A stretch of DNA of 64,000 nt, taken from NCBI GenBank assembly GCA_002457735.1, contig NTKO01000002.1, forward strand, positions 35,433 through 99,432, in the 5' to 3' direction. Shown here piece after piece: positions 1 through 9,206 of this stretch (the first letter of the stretch is position 1; the number at the start of each line of letters is the position of its first letter). Position numbers and translations under genes: made by a program. This DNA comes from Bacteroidetes bacterium MED-G13 (lineage in GTDB: Bacteria > Bacteroidota > Bacteroidia > Flavobacteriales > Flavobacteriaceae). The notes beneath the pieces were generated by a model that did not search any database, had not been told where the DNA came from, and worked only from the letters and a program-made list of their open reading frames with translations.

Positions 1-1483
1 TTATAACCGAAACAATATTTTCTCTCGTTGTTAAACTGGATTCATCCCTATCTGGATTTGAAGAACCATAATCATCTCTAAACAACTTAATTGACTCATA
101 TCTAATACCAGGAGATACAGTTAGTCCATTTATTTTATACTTGTACATTATGTATGATGCAATCGATTTTGCAGAACTAATCCTATTGCCCTGTGCTCCT
201 AATTCACCTAAGGTTTCTAAATACATTTGTTCACCATTAATTCCATATATGTCTTCCCACTGAAATCTATCTTCTTCATCGTAATGAAATCTTAGTCCAA
301 TTTCCAAATCATTAAATCCTCCATTATTAGGGTACCAGTGGTAATCAAATTTTGTTTGAAATCCTTTTGAAATATATTTTCTATTATTTGCTTTTACTTT
401 TAATGAACTGTTGTAATCTAAATATCCATTGATTATTGAAAAATGATTTGGATATTGCTCTGGATTTGAAATAACTTTTGAAATTTTTTGTGAATTATTT
501 TCAAAAACAACATCATCTAATTTATACCAATTTCTTTTGAATTTGTTAAAATAGAGATTTGAAGTAAGTTTTAGCTTATCATTAAATAAAAATTCGTGAG
601 TTAGCATATACTGAAGATGCTCAGCATCCATTTTATCATTTTGTGATGCCGGATAGCGTAAAAAAGGATCATTATTAAAATCTAAATCTGTTAAACCAAG
701 ATAAGTCTCATTAGAAATTTCATCATAATGATGAAATTTTAATTCTAAAGACTGAATAGTTTTTTTGTCTTTAACGAATTTATATTTAATTTTTGAAGTT
801 ATTTCACTAATATCAAATCCTGAATTAAAATTATTGACAAGCGACTTAAAGCCATCTGAATTATAATTTAAATACTCAAACACGTAACCAAAGTTTTTTT
901 TAGTATTTCCAAAAAGTGCATATGTTTTAGCAGAATTAAAATTACCAATATTTGTCTCCAATCTTACTTTTGATCTGTCTGGGATTTCTGTAGAAATAAA
1001 ATTGATTGCGCCACCTGTAGTATAAGGGCCATATTGTATTTGACTACTCCCTTTTAGAACCTCAACAGCCTGCATACGAGCAACGGAAGGAAAATAATAA
1101 GCAGAGGAAGCACTGTATGGTGCGGGTGCTATTGGAATACCATCTTCCATTATTACAATTTTTGAACTTCTTTCGGCTGAGGTACCTCGGATACTTATAT
1201 TTGGTCGTAATCCAAAACCATCTTCTTCATAAAGATTTATTCCTGGAATCCTTTTTAAAGATCTATTTACATCGGTATTAATATAATCTGTAAGCTCTTC
1301 AAATGATAAGTAATATGCAGCTCCAGTTCTGTTGTTAGCCATGAATTTACTACCAAGAATTCTGTTTGGTTTTATCAAAATTTCATCAATTGGTACAGTA
1401 TCAATTTTATTTACATAAATTTCATTACTATAAAGGCTAGTTACAACTAATAATTTGAAAAGAATAAAAATAAATGTCCTCAT
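1..1483 (-). CDS. TonB-dependent receptor, FecA-like (partial; C-terminus lies beyond the window start)
   Basis: Minus-strand reading from the ATG at 1483: signal-like N-terminus MRTFIFILFKLLVVTSLYS, plug domain RIPGINLYEEDGFGLRPNISIRGTSAERSSKIVIMEDGIPIAPAPYSASSAYYFPSVARMQAVEVLKGSSQIQYGPYTTGGAINFIST, then barrel-like sequence open to base 1. Absent from the ORF track because it has no stop in the window. Confidence 0.9.
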   Translation of the reverse strand, partial: MRTFIFILFKLLVVTSLYSNEIYVNKIDTVPIDEILIKPNRILGSKFMANNRTGAAYYLSFEELTDYINTDVNRSLKRIPGINLYEEDGFGLRPNISIRGTSAERSSKIVIMEDGIPIAPAPYSASSAYYFPSVARMQAVEVLKGSSQIQYGPYTTGGAINFISTEIPDRSKVRLETNIGNFNSAKTYALFGNTKKNFGYVFEYLNYNSDGFKSLVNNFNSGFDISEITSKIKYKFVKDKKTIQSLELKFHHYDEISNETYLGLTDLDFNNDPFLRYPASQNDKMDAEHLQYMLTHEFLFNDKLKLTSNLYFNKFKRNWYKLDDVVFENNSQKISKVISNPEQYPNHFSIINGYLDYNSSLKVKANNRKYISKGFQTKFDYHWYPNNGGFNDLEIGLRFHYDEEDRFQWEDIYGINGEQMYLETLGELGAQGNRISSAKSIASYIMYKYKINGLTVSPGIRYESIKLFRDDYGSSNPDRDESSLTTRENIVSVI

Positions 1484-1529
1484 TGTTTTGTATTTAAATT
1501 TCGCATAATTTATTTTTAAGAATGAATTA

Positions 1530-1537
1530 CAAATATA
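1530..1537 (-). promoter_or_regulatory. Putative Bacteroidota -7 element (TATATTTG) for the TonB receptor
   Basis: Plus-strand CAAATATA = TANNTTTG on the minus strand, 47 bp upstream of the ATG at 1483. Confidence 0.5.
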
Positions 1538-1544
1538 AATATTG

Positions 1545-1563
1545 ATTTAGATTTAATCTAAAT
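1545..1563. promoter_or_regulatory. 19-bp perfect palindrome ATTTAGATT-T-AATCTAAAT, candidate repressor operator
   Basis: Read directly. Lies in the -7/-33 spacer region of the TonB-receptor promoter; same ATTTAGA-N5-TCTAAAT pattern at 15103-15121. Confidence 0.6.
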
Positions 1564-1707
1564 AAAAATAAAAAAATATGATTTTCTAAGAAAAAAAAGT
1601 ATATCCCCTGTAACGATATATTATTTAGAATGATAATATATTAACAGATTGAACCTTGAACTACATTAATGAACTCTTAGCGTTACTTTAAATCAATTTT
1701 TAGATTT

Positions 1708-1715
1708 TATCTTTG
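1708..1715 (+). promoter_or_regulatory. Putative -7 element TATCTTTG for the heme operon
   Basis: Matches TANNTTTG, 18 bp upstream of the proposed hemA ATG at 1734. Confidence 0.4.
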
Positions 1716-1733
1716 CTTCCTCAAAGATTTTTT

Positions 1734-2956
1734 ATGATAGGTTTAGTAAGCTTAAACTATAAAATTGCACCCTTAATATAAGAGAACATTTCTACCTATT
1801 CCCTAACGAAATTTCTAAAATTCATGCACACATAAATAAAAAAGTAAAAACTCAAGGACTTTTTATTATTTCAACATGTAACAGAACTGAAATTTATTTT
1901 GAAGTCAATTTACAAGAGCTAAATGAGAATCAAGTTTTTCATTCGATTATCATGACCCTAAGTAGATTTAAAAAATTTAATGATGGCTTGAGGCCGTACA
2001 TTAAAAAGAAGAAAGGAATTGAAAAAATTTCAAAACATATATTCAGACTCTCAAGTGGACTTGAATCAATGATCATAGGTGAATTCCAAATTGTTGATCA
2101 AATAAAATCAGCATACAGTCTTGCTAAAAAGAATATAATGCTCAGCCCCACTCTTGAAAGAATGATCCAAAAATCTTTAGAGGTTAGCAAATTCATAAGA
2201 AATAATACAAGCATAGATAAAGGGGGTATTTCAGTGAGTTCAGCTGCTATCGATCAAATAGGAAGCATTAAAAATGCTCATAACCTATCCATTTTGTGTG
2301 TGGGGGCTGGAAGAACATCAAAACTCTCAGTTCAACAATTGATATCAAAAAAATTTAAAAATCTTTTTATCACCAACAGAACCAAAGCTAATGTTGATCC
2401 ATTAATTGAAAAGTTTAAATTAAAACATATTGATTACAAAAGCTGGAAGAAAAGATTACGGGACATAGATATTGTAATTTTTAGTACATCTTCAAAAACG
2501 CCTTTAATTAAAGACGATGATTTAAATGAAATTGATAAAATCCGAGCAAATAAAATAACTTTTGTTGATCTCTCAGTTCCAAGAAATATAAAATTAAAAA
2601 AGACCTACAAAAATGTTGATTTAGTAGATCTGGACAAGCTTAAAGATCAGGTTAATAGAAACTACAACAAAAGAATTTCTGAAATAAAAAAAGCCGAGTT
2701 GATGTTAACAAAGCATACAACAGAATTTAATAAATGGGTTGATAGTAGAGAGCTAAGACCAGCTATAATTTCCATTAAAAAACAATTTGATGAATTGATT
2801 ACCAATTCCCCTAAACTTAATGGTAATAAAAAGGAGGTTGAAGAAATTTATGAGAAATTTTCGGATAAAATTATTAAAAACCTGATTTCAGTAACCAATA
2901 ACGGTAAAAACAATGAAGCTCTTAAGATAATTAACAAAATATTTTCTAATGATTAA
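1734..2956 (+). CDS. hemA: Glutamyl-tRNA reductase, with a -1 frame disruption near 1763-1779
   Basis: ATG 1734 reads MIGLVSLNYKIAPL then hits TAA at 1779; the frame containing 1952 continues upstream as ..NIREHFYLFPNEISKIHAHINKKVKTQGLFIISTCNRTEIYFE.., including the STCNRTE catalytic Cys motif. Downstream: SSGLESMIIGEFQIVDQIKSAY and NAD(P)-binding region. Confidence 0.9.
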
Positions 2957-4541
2957 TAAGTTAGTTGTTGGGTCTAGAGCTAGTAGCCTTGCTTTAACTC
3001 AGACAAGATATGTTATTCAAGAATTAAGAAAAACAAACCCTAACACTGAATTTGTTATAAAAAAAATCAAAACTAAAGGAGATCTATTACTAAGCAAAGA
3101 TTTAAATAAAATACTCGACAAAGGTTTTTTTGTTAGCGAAATTCAGAATGAACTGCTACATAACTCTATTGACATCGCTATTCACAGTTTAAAAGATTTG
3201 CCCTATGATGTGAATTCTAAATTAAAATCCTTTACTGTAACAAAAAGACAAGACCCTATGGATGTTCTTGTAATAAAAAAAAGACTCAAGACTAAAAAAC
3301 TAAAAGACTTGAAATTAGTTGGAACCTCATCGATTAGAAGACAGAAACAAATCCAAATGATTCATAAAGATGTGAAAGTTAAAAGCTTGAGAGGAAATGT
3401 TGAGACAAGAATCCAAAAACTTGATAAAGGTGAATATGATGGAATCATTCTTGCAGCTGCTGGACTAAAAAGATTAGGATTGGAAAAAAGAATAACAAAA
3501 TATTTTAATGTGAATGAAATGACACCCGCTGCAGGTCAGGGTGCTCTTGCGGTTGAATTCAGAAAAAATGATAAAAAAACCCTATCTATTTTAAAAAAAA
3601 TTCAAGATAAATCAACAGAGATTTGTGTTAACGAAGAAAGAAGTTTCTTAAAAAATGTTGGTGGCGGCTGTTCTTCTCCAGATGCAGTTTTATGCATCAT
3701 TGAAAATGATAAAATAAAGATTGAAGGTAAAATATTTGATAGCAATAGAAAAAAATATATTGCTGGAACCATGGTGAAAGATCTTGGAAATCATAAAGAA
3801 ATTGGAGTAAAACTAGCTAAGCAGTTAAAATCTAAGCTTTCTCCAGTATCAGCCAAACATGTCATTTTAACCAATGAAGGAGATATTAATGGGTTCTACA
3901 ATTTAGTTAAAAATAATTTTAAAGTCCATCATTTTCCTTTGTTAAAAATACTGCCTATTGAATTTAAAATTAATAATCTAGAATCTTATGATTATGTAAT
4001 ATTTACCTCTAAAAATGGTGTGAAAAACTTCTTTAGTAAAGTTAAAATATCTGAAAATGTAAAGTTTATATGCATTGGCAATAAAACAGAACAAATGCTA
4101 AATAAATATGGGTATGTTTCGTTACATACTTCTAAAAAAAATTATTCTGAAATAATGGCAACAGAACTAGAAAAAAATAAATTAATCAATGGGGAAAATG
4201 TTCTTCTTGTTCAGGGTAAAATAGCAAAAGATGATTTACGGTTCGAGCTAAAAAAGTTCTGTAATGTAGACAGAGTAAATGTTTACAGTACAAATGCTAA
4301 AGAAGATTTAAATGAAAAGCTTGAAAAGCTAATTTCTAGTATAAGCACTTTTACTGTTTTCACTAGCCCTTCAGCTTTTGATTCTTTTATTAAATTTTAT
4401 AATCCTAACAAAACAAAAATAATCAGTATTGGCAATACCACAACTAAATACATTGAATCTAAAGGTTATGATTGTATGCTAACGTCTCAAATGCAATCCT
4501 ATGAAGGGATTTCAGAATCAATAATAAAACACTTCTATTAA
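2949..4541 (+). CDS. hemC-hemD: Hydroxymethylbilane synthase / uroporphyrinogen-III synthase fusion
   Basis: N-terminal HemC (GSRASSLALTQT, SSIRRQKQI, GGGCSSP dipyrromethane Cys) followed by a HemD-like domain (VILTNEGDINGF..YDYVIFTSKNGVKNFF..TVFTSPSAFDSF). Confidence 0.9.
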   Translation: MINKLVVGSRASSLALTQTRYVIQELRKTNPNTEFVIKKIKTKGDLLLSKDLNKILDKGFFVSEIQNELLHNSIDIAIHSLKDLPYDVNSKLKSFTVTKRQDPMDVLVIKKRLKTKKLKDLKLVGTSSIRRQKQIQMIHKDVKVKSLRGNVETRIQKLDKGEYDGIILAAAGLKRLGLEKRITKYFNVNEMTPAAGQGALAVEFRKNDKKTLSILKKIQDKSTEICVNEERSFLKNVGGGCSSPDAVLCIIENDKIKIEGKIFDSNRKKYIAGTMVKDLGNHKEIGVKLAKQLKSKLSPVSAKHVILTNEGDINGFYNLVKNNFKVHHFPLLKILPIEFKINNLESYDYVIFTSKNGVKNFFSKVKISENVKFICIGNKTEQMLNKYGYVSLHTSKKNYSEIMATELEKNKLINGENVLLVQGKIAKDDLRFELKKFCNVDRVNVYSTNAKEDLNEKLEKLISSISTFTVFTSPSAFDSFIKFYNPNKTKIISIGNTTTKYIESKGYDCMLTSQMQSYEGISESIIKHFY

Positions 4542-4543
4542 TT

Positions 4544-5533
4544 ATGAAATTTCCAACAAATAGACTTAGAAGGCTTAGATACAACAAAATTCTAAGAGAC
4601 ATGATTGAGGATGTGAGAATAAATCCAACTGACTTGATATGCCCTATATTTATTATCGAAGGAACAAATATAAAAGAGCCTATTGCGGCTATGCCTGGAC
4701 AATATAGGTTTTCCGTTGATCAAGCTGTAAAACTATGTGAAGAACTTATTCAAAATAATATAAACTCAATTATATTATTTGGAATTCCAAAAGACAAGGA
4801 CAATACAGGTGAAATTTCATGCAGCTCAAATAGTATTATTCCTAAGGCAATTGAAGAATTAAAAAATGTATATGGTGATCAAATTTTTATCATAGCGGAT
4901 GTATGTAATTGCGAATACACAACTCATGGACACTGTGGTACTGTAATCGATAATGATGTAGACAATGATGCAACTCTAAAAACCCTATCCAGTCAGTCTT
5001 TAATTTTGGCTAAAAGTGGTGCCGATGCATTAGCACCCTCAGACATGATGGATGGAAGAGTTAAAGTAATAAGAGAAGTTTTAGATAATAATAAATTTGA
5101 AAAGATTCCTATTTTCCCATACTCCGTGAAATACAGTTCCGCATTTTATGGTCCATTTAGAGATGCCGCCAAAAGTAGTCCATCCTTTGGTGATAGAAAA
5201 ACTTACCAAATGAATTTCAAAAATTCTGAAGAGGCAATAAACGAAGTTAAATTTGATATAAACGAAGGTGCTGATGTGGTTATTATTAAACCTGCTTTAT
5301 CATATCTAGACATCATATACAGAATAAAAGAAAGATTTAATATTCCCATAATTGCATATAATGTTAGCGGGGAATATACAATGGTTAAAAGCGCATCAAA
5401 AAACGACTTTATTGATGAAATGGAAACAATTTTGGAAATATTACATTCTATTAAAAGATCTGGTGCAAATGCGATAATAAGCTATCATGCACTAGATATC
5501 GCAAAATATTTAAGATCCAATGAAGTACAATAA
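4544..5533 (+). CDS. hemB: Porphobilinogen synthase
   Basis: RLRRLRYN, DVCNCEYTTHGHCG, SDMMDGRV, KYSSAFYGPFRDA motifs. Confidence 0.97.
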   Translation: MKFPTNRLRRLRYNKILRDMIEDVRINPTDLICPIFIIEGTNIKEPIAAMPGQYRFSVDQAVKLCEELIQNNINSIILFGIPKDKDNTGEISCSSNSIIPKAIEELKNVYGDQIFIIADVCNCEYTTHGHCGTVIDNDVDNDATLKTLSSQSLILAKSGADALAPSDMMDGRVKVIREVLDNNKFEKIPIFPYSVKYSSAFYGPFRDAAKSSPSFGDRKTYQMNFKNSEEAINEVKFDINEGADVVIIKPALSYLDIIYRIKERFNIPIIAYNVSGEYTMVKSASKNDFIDEMETILEILHSIKRSGANAIISYHALDIAKYLRSNEVQ

Positions 5534-6806
5534 AAGCACTAAAGCATTTAAGGAGTCCCAAGCACTGATCCCTGGCGGGGTAAATTCACCTGTACGAGCA
5601 TTTAAAAGTGTAAAATGCAATCCTGTTTTTTTTGATTATGGAAAAGGAAGTAAAATTTATGATATCGATGGTAATGAATATATTGATTGTATCTCATCTT
5701 GGGGTCCGCTTATTTTTGGACATGCTGATCGTACGACACAATCCAAAATTAGTGATTATCTAAAAAGAGGAACAACATATGGTGCACCCACAGAAATTGA
5801 ATCTGAAATGGCAAAAAAAATTATTGAATTAGTTCCCTCCATTGAAAAGGTGAGGATGGTAAATTCAGGAACTGAAGCAACAATGAGTGCAATTAGACTA
5901 GCTAGGGGATATACTTCTAAAAACTTAATTTTAAAATTTGCAGGAAATTATCACGGTCATGGAGACAGTTTTTTAATTAAAGCTGGCTCAGGTGCAATGA
6001 CTTTAGGATTACCCGATAGCCCAGGTGTAACTAAAAATACTGCGAAGGATACAATTATTGCTGAGTTTAACTCAATTGAATCTGTAGCTAAACAATTCAA
6101 AAGAAATCCTGGTAAAATTGCTGCTGTTATAATTGAGCCTGTAGCTGGAAATATGGGTCTAGTTCAATCTAAAAAAGATTTTCTTAGAGAGCTTAGAAAA
6201 CTTTGCGACAAGAATAAATCATTATTAATATTTGATGAGGTAATGAGTGGTTTCAGATTGTCCCAAGGTGGAGCTCAGCAGTTATACGATGTAATTCCAG
6301 ACATTACAACTTTAGGTAAAATAATCGGCGGTGGACTTCCAGTTGGGGCCTATGGAGGTAAATCTGAGATAATGGATTACTTGGCTCCTAATGGACCGGT
6401 ATATCAAGCAGGAACGCTTTCAGGGAATCCACTGGCAATGAGTGCTGGTCTTTCAGTACTTAACCGATTAAATGATAAACTTTTCAATAAACTAGAATCA
6501 ATTTCAAAAAAAATACATGACGGATTTATGCAAAATATTCATAAAACTGGAACAAATGCCATAATTAACAGAGCAGGTTCAATGATGACTCTTTTTTTTA
6601 CTGAAAAAGAAAAAATTGAGAATTATAATGACGCAATCGCATGTGATTTAAACATGTACGCAAAATACTTTAAATCTATGTTAGATGAAGGTATATATTT
6701 ACCTCCATCTCAATTTGAATGTATGTTTATTTCCTCAGTTTACAGCACAAAAGACATTGATAAAATTATCAGTTCTAATAAAAAATCTCTTGAATCTATA
6801 AGATGA
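5520..6806 (+). CDS. hemL: Glutamate-1-semialdehyde 2,1-aminomutase
   Basis: PGGVNSPVRAF, NSGTEATMSAIRLARG, NYHGHGD, TTLGKIIGGGLPVGAYGG. Confidence 0.97.
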   Translation: MKYNKSTKAFKESQALIPGGVNSPVRAFKSVKCNPVFFDYGKGSKIYDIDGNEYIDCISSWGPLIFGHADRTTQSKISDYLKRGTTYGAPTEIESEMAKKIIELVPSIEKVRMVNSGTEATMSAIRLARGYTSKNLILKFAGNYHGHGDSFLIKAGSGAMTLGLPDSPGVTKNTAKDTIIAEFNSIESVAKQFKRNPGKIAAVIIEPVAGNMGLVQSKKDFLRELRKLCDKNKSLLIFDEVMSGFRLSQGGAQQLYDVIPDITTLGKIIGGGLPVGAYGGKSEIMDYLAPNGPVYQAGTLSGNPLAMSAGLSVLNRLNDKLFNKLESISKKIHDGFMQNIHKTGTNAIINRAGSMMTLFFTEKEKIENYNDAIACDLNMYAKYFKSMLDEGIYLPPSQFECMFISSVYSTKDIDKIISSNKKSLESIR

Positions 6807-7828
6807 AAAAAAATATATTTATTGAAAATATTAATGGAAATGTAACTTCTCGCCCACCCGTGTGGTTCATGAGACAAGCAGGAAGAATATTACCATCTTA
6901 TTTGAAATTAAAACAGAAATTTAGTTTTGATGAAATGATGCAAAATAAAGAACTAGCAGCCAAAGTCACACTACTTCCTATTGATGACCTTGGAGTTGAT
7001 GCTGGAATACTTTTTTCTGACATTTTAGTAATCCCTAAAGCTTTAGGATTAGAACTTGAATTTACTGCAAAAGGACCTAAATTTCACAATGCTTTAGATG
7101 AAAATATAATGATTGAAAATTTAAAATTTCACCCCAATAAGTTAGATTACATTTACAATAACATTAAAGAAATAAAATTTCAACGACCAGAAACTCCTTT
7201 AATTGGTTTTTGCGGTGGACCACTTACAACGTTTTTATTTATGTTTAGAAGGAACGAATCAAATAAAGATTTTAACCATGTTATAAAACTACTTTACAAG
7301 GAAAAGAAAAAATGTATTAAAATAATGGAAATGCTCACTGAAGCATCTATTGAATATGTAAATAAGCAAGTTGATAGTGGGATAGATTGCTTTCAGTTAT
7401 TTGAAACTTATTGTGGAATAATACCTGAAAAAATGTATACTGAAATTGTTCTTCCTTTTTCAAAAAGGATTTTAAATGCTGCAATGGATAAAAATTGTAA
7501 AACAATTTTTTTCCCAAAAAATTACAATAACGGACTAAAGAACATAAACAAAGATATTTGCGACATTACAAGCATTGATTGGCAGATACCACTTGAATCG
7601 GCACGAACATTGCTCAACAAAAATATTGGAATCCAAGGAAATATGGATCCAAGAATATTTTTTTCTGACAAAAAAGAAATTGAAAAATACCTTATGAAAT
7701 TAACAAGTTTTGGTGAAAAGAATTCTAATTGGATATTTAATTTGGGTCATGGTTTTATACCTGGAATTGATGTAAAAAATGTAAATTTTGTTGTTGATTG
7801 GATTAAAAATAAAAACTGGAATAGATAA
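6803..7828 (+). CDS. hemE: Uroporphyrinogen decarboxylase
   Basis: PPVWFMRQAGRILPSY, FSDILVIPKALG, GIQGNMDPR, NLGHGFIPG. Confidence 0.96.
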   Translation: MKKNIFIENINGNVTSRPPVWFMRQAGRILPSYLKLKQKFSFDEMMQNKELAAKVTLLPIDDLGVDAGILFSDILVIPKALGLELEFTAKGPKFHNALDENIMIENLKFHPNKLDYIYNNIKEIKFQRPETPLIGFCGGPLTTFLFMFRRNESNKDFNHVIKLLYKEKKKCIKIMEMLTEASIEYVNKQVDSGIDCFQLFETYCGIIPEKMYTEIVLPFSKRILNAAMDKNCKTIFFPKNYNNGLKNINKDICDITSIDWQIPLESARTLLNKNIGIQGNMDPRIFFSDKKEIEKYLMKLTSFGEKNSNWIFNLGHGFIPGIDVKNVNFVVDWIKNKNWNR

Positions 7829-7829
7829 A

Positions 7830-9206
7830 ATGAAAATTAACAACAAATTACTGAACAAATACAACAGAAAGGGTCCTCGTTATACCTCATACCCTCCAGC
7901 CACACATTTTTCAGAAAAATATAATGATAAGAGTTTTATAAAATCTGTAACTCTGTCAAATGATGAAAAACCAGAAAACGTATCAGTATACATTCACATA
8001 CCCTTTTGTCCGCAAATTTGTCATTTCTGCGGATGTACTACTGAATCTGGATTTACAAAACCATTTTTAGAAAGATATGTTGATGCTCTAATTAAAGAAA
8101 TTGAATTTGTATCAAAGTTGATTGATAAAAATAGAAAACTTACACAAATACATTGGGGAGGTGGAACTCCAAATGCTATTTCATTAAAATACATTAAAAG
8201 AATTACACATAAAATTCTACAATGTTTCAACCTTAATGAAGAATATGAAATGGCTATTGAATGTAGTCCAGCTCATCTTGATTACAAGCATATTGAATTG
8301 TTAAAAAGCTATGGATTTAACAGAATTTCTCTTGGGATTCAAGACTTTAAAGATGAAGTTTTAGACGCTATTAATAGAAGAAGACCAAAACATCCAATTG
8401 ACAAAATAATTGATAAAATTCACAATGAAGGTTTTACTGGAACTAATATTGATCTGGTATATGGATTACCCTTACAAACTGTTGAAGGTTTTAACGAAAC
8501 AATTGATAAGGCAATTTCTTTAAATACCGACAGAATTGTAACATTTTCATACGCTCATGTTCCATCTATTCTTCCAAGACAAAAAATATTAGAAAATATT
8601 GGATTCCCATCCTCACATGAAAAAGCAGAAATGTATAATAATGCTTTTAAAAAATTTACAGAGGCTGGATATGTACCAATTGGAATGGATCACTTTTGTA
8701 GACCTGATGACGAGTTTTATTTAGCCCTAAAAAATAACCAACTTCACAGAAATTTTCAGGGATACTGTACAACTAAAACAACAGGGCAAGTTTATGGATT
8801 TGGCGCCTCTTCAATATCTCAACTATTTTCTGCCTACAGTCAAAATGTAAAGAACGCAGCTCAATACATTAAGAAAATTAATGATAATAATACTGCTGTC
8901 TTGAGAGGATATAATCTCACGCAAAATGAAAAAATAATTAGAGATGTTATAAACTCAATCATGTGCAATTATTTTGTTGATTTTCATGAAATTGCAGAAA
9001 GGTTTGAAACTAATTCCTATAAAATCAAAGAAGTCATAGCTTTTGATAAAGAAAAATTTAAAGATTTTATAGATTTGAATTTTATGAAAATTGAAAATGA
9101 CAAAATCACTATTTCCCATGATGCAAGATTATACATAAGAAATATTGCAATGGAGTTTGACCCACTAATGGATACAAAAATTGGAACTTATTCAAAAACT
9201 ATATAA
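7830..9206 (+). CDS. hemN: Oxygen-independent coproporphyrinogen III oxidase
   Basis: YTSYPPATHF, radical-SAM HIPFCPQICHFCGCTT, HWGGGTPNAI. ORF-track start 7788 is upstream; ATG 7830 (MKINNKLLNKYNRKGPRYTSYPPATHF) is more likely. Confidence 0.95.
   Translation: MKINNKLLNKYNRKGPRYTSYPPATHFSEKYNDKSFIKSVTLSNDEKPENVSVYIHIPFCPQICHFCGCTTESGFTKPFLERYVDALIKEIEFVSKLIDKNRKLTQIHWGGGTPNAISLKYIKRITHKILQCFNLNEEYEMAIECSPAHLDYKHIELLKSYGFNRISLGIQDFKDEVLDAINRRRPKHPIDKIIDKIHNEGFTGTNIDLVYGLPLQTVEGFNETIDKAISLNTDRIVTFSYAHVPSILPRQKILENIGFPSSHEKAEMYNNAFKKFTEAGYVPIGMDHFCRPDDEFYLALKNNQLHRNFQGYCTTKTTGQVYGFGASSISQLFSAYSQNVKNAAQYIKKINDNNTAVLRGYNLTQNEKIIRDVINSIMCNYFVDFHEIAERFETNSYKIKEVIAFDKEKFKDFIDLNFMKIENDKITISHDARLYIRNIAMEFDPLMDTKIGTYSKTI

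Noticed and set aside
1763-1781. Programmed -1 ribosomal frameshift in hemA
   Set aside because: The overlap sequence (AATTGCACCCTTAATATAA) has no canonical slippery heptamer; an indel is simpler. Left as an open alternative only.
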